Position numbers and translations under genes: made by a program. A stretch of DNA of 43,906 bases from positions 1 to 43,906 of the forward strand of contig JAUCBJ010002939.1 in assembly GCA_032718475.1 (NCBI GenBank), read 5' to 3'. Positions 1 to 12,513 of this stretch are shown piece after piece. The notes below the pieces were generated by a model, which did no database searches, was not told the origin of the DNA, and saw nothing but the letters and a program-made list of their open reading frames with translations. Within the stretch, counting starts at the first letter, position 1. Every line of letters begins with the position of its first letter. This stretch comes from Nemertoderma westbladi. Taxonomy: Eukaryota > Xenacoelomorpha > Nemertodermatida > Nemertodermatidae.

Positions 1-1259
1 AATGCTCTCCTTTCTGCTTCTGCCACTGCCTTTGCCACCTTTCTTTCTGCTTCTGCATCTGCTATAGCCTCCGCCATAGCCGCCGTTTTTTGTTCCTCTA
101 TCCTTTTTTTCTTTATTTGTTCTTCTCGGACTCTAGTGAGGCGGAGTTTTTCATCACATTCAGCTTGGTTTGCAGCTAACATTTCGGCGTCGATTGAGTC
201 CAACACAAGCTTGGTTCCTTCACTATTAGGGGAAAGTCCAGACAGCCGTCTCCTCAACTCTTCGTCTCCTAGGAATCGCTGATAGTCGGACAAATAAATG
301 TCGATAGCGTCTCTAGTTCGCGGTTTCTCGGCGGCCTCTTCGCTTTTCGCTTGAGCAAGGGTGACATCATTTGGTTCTTCATAGGTTGATCTCTCAGCCA
401 GCTGGGATTTCCACGGGGCTGTTTCCTGTACTTTAAGATCTACCCGATGTAGCCAAGTTTTGACAGCAACCTGCAGCGACGTGTCCTGTCTTCTTTTGGA
501 AGTTTCCTCAAAGGCTGAGAGGATTAGTCGAATGCGTAGGGTTCTTTCGCATATTTGATATAGCAGTTCTTCCTGCTCTTGAGGTCCGTGAGGTTGTCGA
601 AACAGTTGTTCTTCCAATCGCTCCAAGGATCCGAAGAATCCCTGCACATATCCTGCTGCCGACCTCTTCCAAACAGCTGGATCCATTGTATCTTTAGCCA
701 CTCGCATCCTGTGTATATCTTCCCAAGTAGCCTCGGACAGATCCAACGGAAATCCGAGTCCGGGAAAGTTCCATTGTGATTCAACAATAGATATCAATTC
801 TTCCCTGGCGTATCCCGCGTAATTATCTTGGGTCGCTTGCTTATTCTTCGCCCAGTCGGCTTGATGTTCCTCCACCGCAATGAGTATAGTAGTTAGCACT
901 GCAGCAGGAAGAGTAAGAAGGGGGTCCGAGTAGACTGTATCAGCCATCTGCACTCCATGTTCGGGAGTCAACTCTACAGTATCCGAACTGCTGGAGCTAT
1001 CGGGTCTCTGGGAAGTAGGTTCTTGACCAAGATGTTGCTGCGATAGGACAACTGCCTCTTGGTCCCGTTTTACCTGTGCCCGAGTGCCTATGATGGACCT
1101 ATGGTGGACTAGCCTAGGGTCTGATACTACTGGAGGGATGACCTTTTTTACAGTAGGAGGTGAGCCGAACTCCTTTCTTATTCGCTCCACACTCCTATCT
1201 GAATCACAAATAGTTGTATCGATCAGACTGTCTGACAGGTTTTGCTGAGTGTCAGACAT
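1..1259 (-). CDS. Unidentified long open frame with charged helical C-terminus, cut by the left edge
   Basis: An uninterrupted frame of 419 codons runs from an ATG at 1259 down to base 1 and leaves the window still open. The protein begins MSDTQQNLSDSL, has a serine run near residues 89-95, a Trp/aromatic-containing central region (about residues 130-260) and ends in a strongly charged Ala/Glu/Lys/Arg stretch (about residues 360-419) that looks like the start of a coiled coil. Length, continuous coding and lack of introns are unlike a chance ORF in this AT-rich DNA. I do not recognise the family. An intronless frame next to 3.4 kb of gene-free AT-rich DNA would suit the gag-like first ORF of a retroelement, but no zinc knuckle, protease, polymerase or LTR pair is visible here, so this is only inference. 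A single-exon host gene or first exon remains possible. Confidence 0.6.
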   Translation of the reverse strand, partial: MSDTQQNLSDSLIDTTICDSDRSVERIRKEFGSPPTVKKVIPPVVSDPRLVHHRSIIGTRAQVKRDQEAVVLSQQHLGQEPTSQRPDSSSSSDTVELTPEHGVQMADTVYSDPLLTLPAAVLTTILIAVEEHQADWAKNKQATQDNYAGYAREELISIVESQWNFPGLGFPLDLSEATWEDIHRMRVAKDTMDPAVWKRSAAGYVQGFFGSLERLEEQLFRQPHGPQEQEELLYQICERTLRIRLILSAFEETSKRRQDTSLQVAVKTWLHRVDLKVQETAPWKSQLAERSTYEEPNDVTLAQAKSEEAAEKPRTRDAIDIYLSDYQRFLGDEELRRRLSGLSPNSEGTKLVLDSIDAEMLAANQAECDEKLRLTRVREEQIKKKRIEEQKTAAMAEAIADAEAERKVAKAVAEAERRA

Positions 1260-2572
1260 GTTTAGTTATACAGTTGAATGTCTACTACTATAGTTTCAGT
1301 TAAAGCAAGTCTAGTAATTCAGTATAACCGCAAGCCTAGCGATTTATTACCGGTACCGTTACTCAGTGTAACGTGATATATATACAATATATTAGAATAC
1401 CGGTATGCTTATAATATATATAAGTATTATTACAGACTAAATTTGTCCCAGAGTACCGGTATATAATTTTAGCACAAATATATATAAATATATAATAGGC
1501 CTATCGTGAATACCGGTATACAGCTTACACTAATAGTATATAAGTATAATTATGAACTAGAATTAATTACAGAGTACCGGTATGATTTCAGCTCAAATTT
1601 ATAGAGATAAATATAATAAGCCTATGGTAAGTACCGGTATGTCAATTATTTTTAGAATAATTGAATTCCTGAATATTTTAGGGTTACTTAGTTACTTTAA
1701 CTTACTTTATTACCGTTATTTAAGCAGTAGTCCAACTGATAGTGAGACCTAGTTGTCGTATGGCAGGCCTACTATTTATAAATCGTTTGATTTGATTTAT
1801 AATATTTATATACCCGTTTAAATGGGTTTTTTGTCAATATTTGAAATAAATGTTATTATTTCTGGGGGGTCACTACACAGAAGCTGTGCGCTCTCAGTGA
1901 AGTGCTATTTATTTGACACTAAAACTGATAATTCTAATTTACCTAAGTTACTTAATACTACAAATTACTTACGATACGGGTGAGATTAATTCTCTAATTA
2001 AAACACAACAAAAATATGACGTACGAATTTTTAGGGTAATTTTACAGGAAGTCTACAACCAGCCTAACAAAGGGTTAGAATTCTGGTTATTACAACGGAC
2101 AGGGTACTACGGTATTTGAAATAACAAGTAGTAGTAAATATATTGTACTGTCCAGATAGGAAAATACCACCGCCTGACGACCTATAACCGTATCGCTATA
2201 GGTACTACGTTATGTATCACGGATTGTTCCTACCCAGAAGCTAATAGAGCTAACGAATGTGCCTATCAACCACTTTACAACACAAATATACTGCCTACAC
2301 TAATTACTTCGGAAAGCACTGTACACTAAACCCTAAATTAGGTACAAGTACCGGTATAACAAATAATCAGTAGTTAAATATACTTGAACAGTTAAAAGAA
2401 CCACGGCATCTGCTGGAGTGACCGAAGCACAAAGTCGTCAGTCTTTACCTACGCCTAGCAGCCCTGATGTAGTACCGGGGTTAGTTTAACTATAACGGTA
2501 TGTATAACAAGCACAATTACTGTAGGAATAAACTTGGGGACATGAATGTTGCGAATAATCGCATAAACTCTG
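1260..2572. other. AT-rich non-coding stretch upstream of the left-edge ORF
   Basis: No convincing coding frame is seen on either strand. The sequence is AT-rich and dotted with ACCGGT-containing palindromes. It would hold the promoter or leader of the minus-strand frame that starts at 1259, but I see no defined promoter or LTR boundary. Confidence 0.5.
1451..1642. repeat. Two diverged tandem copies, period about 121 bp, each bounded by TACCGGTAT
   Basis: The block at 1451-1517 (AGAGTACCGGTAT, an AT-rich filler, then GAATACCGGTAT) is repeated in diverged form at 1572-1642. The shared words TATAATA and GCCTAT keep their order and spacing. Seen directly; no function is inferred. Confidence 0.55.
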
Positions 2573-3146
2573 AATAATAAATATTACGCTACCCGTACAG
2601 AATACTCAAACAAATACAAACCAAACGCTGGCAGACTACTATTAAGCCTAAACAAACTACAGTATGTGCAGATTCTGAAACTGTTAGTTAGTATGCGTTC
2701 TAACACGGTAGTACGACTTACTCTTTAAGAGGGGATTGACCTTACCGCTTATGGCTGCCCCAACTTACTAACGGCACTTGATCAGACCAACTCTACACAC
2801 ACAGCAATCCCTTCAGACCCAAAAATAGCTAGACAACAATCCAGCCTACAAATATTTGAGTAATAACTATTACGGTACCTGAACAGACCACACAAACAAA
2901 CACAGGCTAAAACACTGGCAGACTACGATCAAGCCTAAATAAACTACAGTATATGCAGACTCTGAAACTGTTAGTTAGTATGCGTTCTAACACGGTAGTA
3001 CGACTTATTCTTTAAGAGGGGATTGACCTTACCGCATATGGCTGCCCCAACTTACTAACGGCACTTTATCAGACAAACTCTACACACGCCGTAATCTCTC
3101 CAAACTCAACAACAGTCAGACAGCAGCTCAGCCTACAATTATCTGA
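2573..3146. repeat. Direct tandem duplication with a 287-bp period
   Basis: CTGTTAGTTAGTATGCG occurs at 2681 and 2968, followed in both cases by about 100 nearly identical bases ending ACTTACTAACGGCACTT. The flanks (TGGCAGACTAC before, AACTCTACACAC after) also match with more divergence, so two whole units of about 287 bp lie head to tail. They may be part of a longer unrecognised repeat. There is no coding frame in either copy. Confidence 0.8.
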
Positions 3147-4682
3147 ACAATCTGAGCAGGGTCACACGCCTTCTGCTCAATATTAGCCTACTAGTAAATA
3201 AAACTGACAGAAATAGACCTAAGTAAAATCCCAATAAAAACCAGGCGTCCCCGATTTAATATCGAGACCTACCGGTATACAATAATCAAAATCGAATAAT
3301 ACTAAATGTACTTGTACAGCAGTACCGGTACCGGTGATGACAGTTAGGCCTACTGACCTACAGAAGCACCGGTTCAGTTTTACCAGTCACTACGGTATTT
3401 TGCAACCTTATTGCCTACTGCAATAAGATTATAAACTGTTACTGTTCGCGCTTTCGAAGACCTTTAGCAGTTTAACCTGCCAAAATTTATATGTCTTTTA
3501 GTTAATTAAAACCACTTTAGCATACGACAATAATTTATGCTAATACACAAAACATTAGCCGAAGTCAGCCCATGCGCGATCATTCACCCGATGGATCTAC
3601 ACCCGGGAGACTGAATTCGGATGCTTAAATTTTATTATTGCAGTGTAAGGTTGCAGTGTATACCTACTGTATTATTCGATAGATCGTTAATAATTAATCT
3701 CTGACAGATATTATTGGCTTTCGGGAAATATTAACAGTTCCTTTAGGATGTGGCGCTTTATCTATTTAAACAGAACTAAGGCTTATACTAAAACGCAACG
3801 ATACTGCTTATGATTGAAGTATAAAGCGTATTCTTTAGGAAATACTTTGTTACCAATCACAATCATACACACTATTCTGCCGACCGTCAGTATATTTGAT
3901 CACACATAAAGAGAGCAGCAATTGACTCACGTAGGGTCTGCTAAATAACATTGGATTCAATACACACCACATTAATATAAATCGCAATTGTTATGTATAG
4001 CCGGTCTCTCTAACCTGTAGTGTATCAAGAAAATTGGGAATTTGGGTGATTTATCCGTATTATCCAAAGAGCAATATTTCCATCAACAAATAGGTACAAT
4101 TAATAACTGACGGTAAAATAACAGTACAAACAATATGATTAATGCAATTAAATTAAGTGAGCTAGTGAGTTCTTTCGATTCGATTGATTAATTAGGTAAC
4201 AGTTTATACTTTCGATAATTTAAGCAGTTTTACTAGAGTTCTTCCCAAAAGGCCGGTGTTTCTGGCTTAGACAGCAATAACAACAAAGTATCAAGTAAAA
4301 ACAGTAAGACAGAACACTCTCCTTATGATCGGCTGAAAAGCTACACGTCGACAGGAAAAATCGCTCTGATTGGCTCAAGCCAAACAAAGAACCACGAGTC
4401 CAATGGCTGTTTCCATGTCAGCAACCAGCTGTTAGATGTCGTAATATGAATCATCACGGCTAAGCTGTGAAAGGTAGTTGGTGCATTACAGGTTTTTTGC
4501 CTTACCATGTCCGCCAAAACACGTATATAGCAGAATGACTTTTATGTCCGTTAAAACACCTGTAACGGTACCTTGCGGGCGAGGGGAATATATATACAGT
4601 TAGAGAACCTTTTTAGAGTATTCCAGCGCCTGGGGGGAAACTGGATTGCGAAGCAAAAGGGGCCAGTTATATCCCACAGAAG
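3147..4682. other. Gene-free AT-rich DNA
   Basis: I find no coding frame, RNA gene or clear repeat here apart from scattered ACCGGT and AGGCCTA words. Confidence 0.5.
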
Positions 4683-7600
4683 CTTTTACACATATAGTCC
4701 ACTATTACAGCTGCTGAAACGCATATAGACCACTATTACAGTGGCTGAAACACGTAGTCCACTTATGACACTGGCTAAACGCATATAGAGTAGTCCACTA
4801 TTATATACAGTTGCTGAAACGCCTATAGTCTAATATTACAGTGGCTGAAACGCATATAGTCCACTATTACAGCTGCTGAAACGCATATAGACCACTATTA
4901 CAGTGGCTGAAACGCATATAGACCACTATTACAGCTGCTGAAACGCATATAGACCATTATTACAGCTGCTGAAACGCATATAGGCCACTATAACAGTGGC
5001 TGAAACACGTAGTCCACTATTACAGTTGCTGAAACGCCTATAGTCTAATATTACAGTGGCTGAAACGCATATAGTCCACTATTATAGTTGCTGAAACGCA
5101 TATAGACCAATATTACAGTGGCTGAAACGCATATAGACCACTATTACAGTGGCTGAAACACGTAGTCCACTATTACAGTTGCTGAAACGCCTATAGTCTA
5201 ATATTACAGTGGCTGAAACGCATATAGTCCATTATTACAGCTGCTGAAACGCATATAGACCACTATGACAGTGGCTGAAACACATATAGACAAGTATTAC
5301 ATTGTGGCTGAAACACATATACAGTAGTACACCATTACAGTTGCTGAAACGCCTATAGTCCACTATTACAGTTGCTGAAACGCCTATAGTCTAATATTAC
5401 AGTGGCTGAAACGCATATAGACAAGTATTACAGTGGCTGAAACACATACAGTAGTACACTATTACAGTTGCTGAAACGCCTATAGTCTAATATGACAGTG
5501 GCTGAAACGCATATAATCCACTATTGCAGCTGCTGAAACGCATATAGACAAGTATTAAAGTGGCTGAAACACATATACAGTAGTCCACTATTACAGTTGC
5601 TCAAACGCCTATATTCTAATATCACAGTGGCTGAAACGCATATAGACAAGTATTACACTGGCTGAAACACGTAGTCCACTTATGACACTGGCTAAACGAA
5701 TATACAGTAGTCCACTATTACAGTTGCTGGAACGCATATAGTCCACTATTACAGCTGCTGAAACGCATATATACAATGTATTACATAGTGGCTGAAACAC
5801 ATATACAGTAGTACACTATTACAGTTGCTGAAACGCATATAGTCCACTATTACAGCTGCTGAAAAGCATATAGACAAGTATTACAGTGGCTGAAACAAAT
5901 ACAGTAGTCCACTATTACAGTTGCTGAAACGCATATAGACAAGTATTACAGTGGCTGAAACACATACAGTAGTACACTATTACAGTTGCTGAAACGCCTA
6001 TAGTCTAATATGACAGTGGCTGAAACGCATATAATCCAATATTGCAGCTGCTGAAACGCATATAGACAAGTATTAAAGTGGCTGAAACACATATACAGTA
6101 GTCCACTATTACAGTTGCTCAAACGCCTATATTCTAATATCACAGTGGCTGAAACGCATATAGACAAGTATTACACTGGCTGAAACACGTAGTCCACTTA
6201 TGACACTGGCTAAACGAATATACAGTAGTCCACTATTACAGTTGCTGGAACGCATATAGTCCACTATTACAGCTGCTGAAACGCATATATATACAATGTA
6301 TTACATAGTGGCTGAAACACATATACAGTAGTACACTATTACAGTTGCTGAAACGCATATAGTCCACTATTACAGCTGCTGAAAAGCATATAGACAAGTA
6401 TTACAGTGGCTGAAACAAATACAGTAGTCCACTATTACAGTTGCTGAAACGCCTATAATATTACAGTAGCTGAAACGCATATAATTCACTATTACAGCTG
6501 CTGAAACGCATATAGACAAGTATTACATAGTGGCTGAAACACATATACAGTAGTACACTATTACAGTTGCTGAAACGCCTATAGTCTTAGTCTAATATTA
6601 CTGTGGCTGAAACGCATATAGTCCACTATTACAGCTGCTGAAACGCATATAGACAAGTATTACATAGTGGCTGAAACACATATACAGTACTACACTATTA
6701 CAGTTGCTGAAACGCCTATATTCTTAGTCTAATATTACTGTGGCTGAAACGCATATAGTCCACTATTACAGCTGCTGAAACGCATATAGACAAGTATACA
6801 TAGTGGGTGAAACACATATACAGTAGTACACTATTACAGTTGCTGAAACGCCTATAGTATAATATTACAGTGGCTGAAACGCATATAGTCCACTATTACA
6901 GCTGCTGAAACGCATATAGACCACTATTACAGTGGCTGAAACACGTAGTCCACTTATGACACTGGCTAAACGCATATAGAGTAGTCCACTATTACAGTTG
7001 CTGAAACGCATATAGACAAGTATTATATAGTGGCTGTGAAACACATATACAGTAGTACACTATTACAGTTGCTTAAACGCCTATAGTCCACTATTACAGC
7101 TGCTGAAACGCATATAGTCCACTATTGCAGCTGCTGAAACGATATAGACAAGTATTACATAGTGGCTGAAACACATATACAGTAGTACACTATTACAGTT
7201 GCTGAAACGCATATAGACCGCCATTACAGTGGCTGAAACGTATATAGACCACTATTACAGCGGCTGAAACGCATATAGACAACTATTACAGTGGCTGAAA
7301 CGCGTATAGACCACTATTACAGCTGCTGAAAAGCATATAGACCACTATTACAATGGCTGAAACGCATATAGACCACTATTACAGCTGCTGAAACGCATAT
7401 AGACAACTATTACAGCTGCTGAAACGCATATAGACCACTATTACAGTGGCTGAAACGCATATAGACCACTATTACAGCTGCTGAAACGCATATAGACCTT
7501 TATTACAGCTGCTGAAACGCATATAGGCCACTATTACAGTGGCTGAAACACGTAGTCCACTATTACAGTTGCTGAAACGCCTATAGTCTAATATAACAGT

Positions 7601-9256
7601 GGCTGAAACGCATATAGTCCACTATTACAGTTGCTGAAACGCATATAGACCAATATTACAGTGGCTGAAACGCATATAGACCACTATTACAGTGGCTGAA
7701 ACATGTAGTCGACTATTACAGTTGCTGAAACGCCTATAGTCTAATATTACAGTGGCTGAAACGCATATAGTCCACTATTACAGCTGCTGAAACGCATATA
7801 GACCACTTTGACAGTGGCTGAAACACATATAGACAAGTATTACATAGTGGCTGAAACACATATAAAGTAGTACACTATTACAGTTGCTGAAACGCCTATA
7901 GTCCACTATTACAGTTACTGAAACGCCTATAGTCAAATATTACAGTGGCTGAAACGCATATAGACAAGTATTACAGTGGCTGAAACACATATACAGTAGT
8001 CCACTATTACAGTTGCTGGAACGCATATAGTCCACTATTACAGCTGCTGAAACGCACATATACAATGTATTACCTAGTGGCTGAAACACATATACAGTAG
8101 TACACTATTACAGTTGCTGAAACGCATATAGTCCACTATTACAGCTGCTGAAATGCATATAGACAAGTATTACAGTGGCTGAAACACATACAGTAGTCCA
8201 CTCTTACAGTTGCTGAAACGCATATAGACAAGTATTACATAGTGGCTGAAACACATATACAGCAGTACACTATTACAGTTGCTGAAACGCCTATAGTCTA
8301 ATATTACAGTGGCTGAAACGCATCTAGTCCACTATTGACCTGCTGAAACGCATATAGACAAGTATTACATAGTGGCTGAAACACATATTCAGTAGTACAC
8401 CATTAAAGTTGCTGAAACGCCTATAGTCTAATATTACAGTAGCTGAAACGCATATAGTCCACTATTGCAGCTGCTGAAACGCATATATACCACTATTACA
8501 GTGGCTGAAACGCATAGTCCACTTATGACACTGGCTAAACGCATATAGAGTAGTCCACTATTACAGTGACTGAAACGCCTGTAGTCTTAGTATAATATTA
8601 CAGTGGCTGAAACGCATATTATCCATTATTACAGCTGCTGAAACGCATATAGACAATGTATTACATAGTGGCTGAAACACATATACAGTAGTACACTATT
8701 ACAGTTGCTGAAACGCCTATAGTCTAATATTACAGTGGCTGAAACGCATTTAGTTCACTATTACAGCTGCTGAAACGCATATAGACAAGTATTACATAGT
8801 GGGTGAAACACATATACAGTAGTACACTATTACAGTTGCTGAAACGCCTATAGTCTAATATTACAGTGGCTGAAACGCCTATAGTCTAATATTACAGTGA
8901 CTGAAACGCATATAGACAAGTATTACATAGTGGCTAAAACACATATACAGTAGTACACTATTACAGTTGCTGAAACGCATATAGTCCACTATTACAGCTG
9001 CTGAAACGCATATAGACCACTTTTACAGTGGCTGAAACGCATAGTCCACTTATGACACTGGCTAAACGCATATTGAGTAGTCCACTGTTACAGTGACTGA
9101 AACGCCTATAGTCCACTATTGACTGAAGCGCATATAGACCACTATTCTGTGGCTGAAACGCATATAGTCCACTATTACAGCTGCTGAAACGCAAATAGAC
9201 CACTATTACAGTGGCTGAAACGCATAATATCCACTATTACAGTGACTGAAACGCAT
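4683..9256. repeat. 31-bp minisatellite (about 145 units) with higher-order organisation
   Basis: The unit reads approximately CATATAGTCCACTATTACAG followed by TGGCTGAAACG, 31 bp, with variants in the pre-core (GTCCAC, GACCAC, GTCTAA, GACAAG, GTAGTACAC) and core (GTGG, GCTG, GTTG). Length divided by period gives about 145 units. Variants recur in fixed order: a four-unit cycle of about 130 bp (GTAGTACAC, CCTATAGTCTAA, GTCCAC, GACAAG) appears many times. A segment with rare variants (TTGCTCAAACG, CTAAACGAATATAC) at about 5470-5930 recurs 518 bp later at about 5990-6440. Another block at about 4950-5290 recurs 2543 bp away at about 7480-7850. The small open frames inside are by-products of the repeat. 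Confidence 0.95.
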
Positions 9257-9499
9257 AGTTATCCATGTAATTACGGCCCTAAAATGTATCTACTGTAGGT
9301 CTACTGTTGGCTAACTACAGTATTACAGCCGCATATCAAACATATAAAATAGGTTGCATTTGTGTGATGGATTTTACTAGAGAATATTATGTAGGCCGCC
9401 TGTACTATTGTACTGCATACTGTACACAATTTGACATGGAATAGTTCCTTAATTCAGGTACATGTGCGCACTCTTGTAATACAATACGACGGAGGACTG

Positions 9500-10371
9500 T
9501 GTAAGGTTTGATCAAGAAATCGACCTACCGTTGCAAAATATTATTTCACATAATTAGAGGTTGAAGTCAAAATAGTTCATTTGGTATTAAAATATCGAAT
9601 TTTATTTTTTTACCTTTTCCAGATCAGAATTTTTTGCTAATTCTGAAACTGTAAACGAAATTTTCATATCTATTTTAGTTTTGGAGTTATTTGATTTTTT
9701 GTAGACCTCACTCATTTTGAAATTATTATAAATTTAAGTGGCCAATTTTTTGTACTGTAAGATAGCTATTACTTTTTCAAAATACTGTAATTGTATTTGT
9801 CCTACAGGATAATTTTTGCTATGAGTTTTCCTGTTCAGTGATTTAATTTCAATTGTTACTTTCCACGGCTGACGGATCATAGACTGTCGATCAGTCTGTT
9901 TGTCTGTCTGTCTGTGTGTCCGTTTGTCTGTCAAAAATTAGGGAAACATGATATCTAACAAAATGTTTTGCTTTGGGGGTTTTCTCGGAAGGCGATTCCA
10001 TTTCCAATGTCGATTTATGGGTTTGACGCGACCATGCTTGTCTGAATTCGTGTTAGTCAGTCTGTCTGTCTGTCTGTGTGTCGGTTTGTCTGTCAAAAAT
10101 TATGGAAACATGAAATCTAACAAAATGTTTTGCTTTTGATGTGAAATGAAATCACCGACCAAGAAAACCCCATAATTGTTTGTTAATTTGAGATATTTCT
10201 CAATTTTGACAGACAAGCAGACAGAAAGACCGACAGACAGACAGACGTACAAACATTAAATAATCAATCAAAAGTAAAAATAGATATCGGAAATGAAGTC
10301 ACCGACCAAAGAAAACACCATAAATAAATTTGTTTGTTAATTTGATTTAGTTCTCAATTTTTACAGACACA

Positions 10372-10404
<33 letters not shown>

Positions 10405-11133
10405 ACGTCTAGATTTCTTTAAACTGAAAAAGTAAATTTTAACTGTAATTACCGCCCAGTGACATTTTAAATGTTATCACCACCCAGAAAAACCCCATAA
10501 CACAAATTTTGAATAGTTTGTACGCTTCTTAAATTTTAACAGACAGACAGACATACCAAAAACAGACAGACTGACTGACATGAAAACAATCGTCTAGAAT
10601 CGGTAAATAGTGAAAACCGACATCGTATTTGAAATCATCGGCAAATAAAAACCCAATAGCAAAAAAATGTAGGTGTTGGTGCTTTATTTATTTATTTGTT
10701 ACATTTTTGACAGACAAACAGACAAGTATTCAGACAAACAGACAGAGTGACCTCCAATAGAAATAACAATTAAATAATTGTCGCCTAAGTTCCATTCACT
10801 GATGTGTATCAGAATTCTGACGTATATACCTAATTTTTTACAAGTCTGCTTTGAAATATCCTAAAAGTTTTCATTTGAAAATCCCCCCAATTACAGAAAA
10901 TTGGCGGGAACGTTTGAAACTCTCATAACTTGAAAGGCGTTTTTCTCAAAACTTTGTTAAAATTTGGTCATAAGACTACTAATTTTCAAAACTCGATATC
11001 TCAACAACACTTTATCGGATTTGAAATCTGTTTTCAGTGTTCGATTCAGCATAAAAATGTGTATTTGAATCAATAAAAAAACACAAAATTATTTTTTGTA
11101 ACCGTAGGTCGGTTTCTTGATCAAACCTCACCT
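9500..11133. mobile_element. Non-autonomous DNA element with about 35-40-bp terminal inverted repeats
   Basis: The left end at 9503-9541 (AGGTTTGATCAAGAAATCGA, CCTACCGTTGCAAAATA) matches, as a reverse complement, the right end at 11095-11130 with about three mismatches. The 1.6-kb interior has no coding frame. It contains diverged units of about 160 bp with CAGA/TCTG runs. Superfamily is not assigned because no clean target duplication is visible. The inverted ends are seen directly; that it is a transposon is inference. Confidence 0.65.
9890..10760. repeat. CAGA/TCTG-rich diverged tandem units of about 160 bp
   Basis: TTTGTCTGTCAAAAATTA, GGAAACATGA and ATCTAACAAAATGTTTTGCT occur at about 9920-9975 and again at about 10085-10137. 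From 10138 onward four further units share the order ATCACCGACCAAGAAAACCC, a TTTGTTAATTTGA-like segment and TTTTGACAGACA, then a run of CAGA, at about 10150, 10295, 10475 and 10635. The strand of the tetranucleotide run switches from TCTG to CAGA near 10200. Confidence 0.7.
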
Positions 11134-11629
11134 GTTGTGTTAATTTGGTAGGTAACAACTATAATTGTAGTATTGGCGCTAAAGGACGCTCAAAATGTGT
11201 GAGATTATAATTAGTTTACAATCCGGTTACCATGGTTATTAAACCATAGTGTCGCAATGATATGTAAAAACTGACAACTGCAGTTTAGTATTCTGTAATT
11301 TGCTATTTTTGTTTCTGAAACTTGTTGCAACCGTAAACCTCTAAAAGATCGCAACTTTCTATGTCGATAAATATCATTTGATTGCTTTATAATAATTAGC
11401 TTAATTTTGTAGTTTAATATTTGGCAATTTTAAATTTCAACTCGTGCTTTTTTTATAATCTCAATAAGTGCATTATTTTTATTTTTTGTAAATTGACCCT
11501 TGCATAAATACGCAGGCTGCGCACGTTTGCTTTAAAAGCCTCGTTGCGCTCATCCTGTACATATGGTCACGAAAATATATTGCGTACAACCTACTGTACG
11601 TATTGTGATCACTTTGACGTTTTGTGAAC
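11134..11629. other. AT-rich DNA, nothing recognised
   Basis: No coding frame, RNA gene or repeat that I can support lies between the TIR element and the hairpin. Confidence 0.4.
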
Positions 11630-12035
11630 AATGATACGTTTTTTCGTGATACCCAATAGCCATGCAATCTTCAGTGTTTTCTGTAATTAGGTTATTTATC
11701 ACAAAAACAGTTTAATAATGCTCTTGTAATATATATAGAACACGGCCGAACGTAGCGAGGGAGATCTTTAAAGGAGAATAGTATTAAAAAATAATTGAAT
11801 CGCCCATTGAACAAGATGATTTACATTCACAAAACCAACTGCTCATATTGTCCAATGGGCGATTCAATTATTTTTTAATACTATTCTCCTTTAAAGATCT
11901 CCCTCGCTACGGTCGGCCGTGTTCTATATATATTACAAGAGCATTATTAAACTGTTTTTGTGATAAATAACCTAATTACAGAAACCACTGAAGATTGCAT
12001 GGCTATTGGGTATCACGAAAAAAAAACGTATCATT
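11630..12035. repeat. Foldback element: about 180-bp inverted arms around a roughly 40-bp loop
   Basis: The arm 11630-11811 (beginning AATGATACG) is repeated in reverse complement at 11849-12035 (ending CGTATCATT). I see about three substitutions plus a length change in a T/A run (6 versus 9). The loop is about 11812-11848. Inner words include CGAACGTAGCGAGGGAGATC and its near-complement. No coding frame spans it. This is MITE-like in form; no target duplication is evident at the arm tips. Confidence 0.9.
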
Positions 12036-12465
12036 AGCTGTTTGCATTAGTAATCTATTAGTAAAATTCGGGGTAATTTTTTTTTATTAATTAAATTAAC
12101 TCATGATGACTACCAGCAACCTTGTAATTAGTACCAATAGATTCAGCGTTAGTGAAATATCTTAAAAAATTGTTTTTTACTTGTCACAAGATGAAATTGA
12201 GGCTCTTCTGCTATTAAAATGAATGGCCCCCGCTAGCGGAGCCTGAAGATCTACTATGCCAGTCTTAATTAATAAATAATACAGTTGTAGTCCTTGATAT
12301 ACAACACCCAATGTTCCAATACCCATACCATAATTGATCAGCTCACACGACCTAGTAAACAACACAAAACAGCCTAAGACCCATCAATAATGGAAGCTTT
12401 TCCATGGTAGTGAACCTTCTGCTGTTCTGTGCTATTTGCTATGGAACTGATTGAAATGCAGATAT
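12036..12465. other. Nothing recognised
   Basis: AT-rich DNA between two inverted-repeat structures; no supportable feature. Confidence 0.4.
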
Positions 12466-12513
12466 GCTGAACCCAAGGACTACTATACTAGTATAGTAGT
12501 CCTTGGCTGAACC
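12466..12513. mobile_element. 32-bp perfect palindrome flanked by an 8-bp direct duplication
   Basis: 12474-12505 is a perfect palindrome made of CAAGGACTACTATACT joined to its reverse complement with no spacer. It is bounded by identical octamers GCTGAACC at 12466-12473 and 12506-12513. An 8-bp direct duplication around inverted ends is the signature of hAT-type insertion, so this can be read as two 16-bp terminal repeats with no interior. A fold-back repair product is an alternative. Confidence 0.75.

Noticed and set aside
1260-4680. An LTR upstream of the left-edge frame
   Set aside because: I could not find a TG...CA unit with a primer-binding site, and a second LTR would lie outside the window; the 287-bp duplication is diverged and not LTR-like.
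4683-9256. CRISPR-like appearance of regular 31-bp repeats
   Set aside because: There are no unique spacers; the whole unit is repeated, and the genome is eukaryotic.
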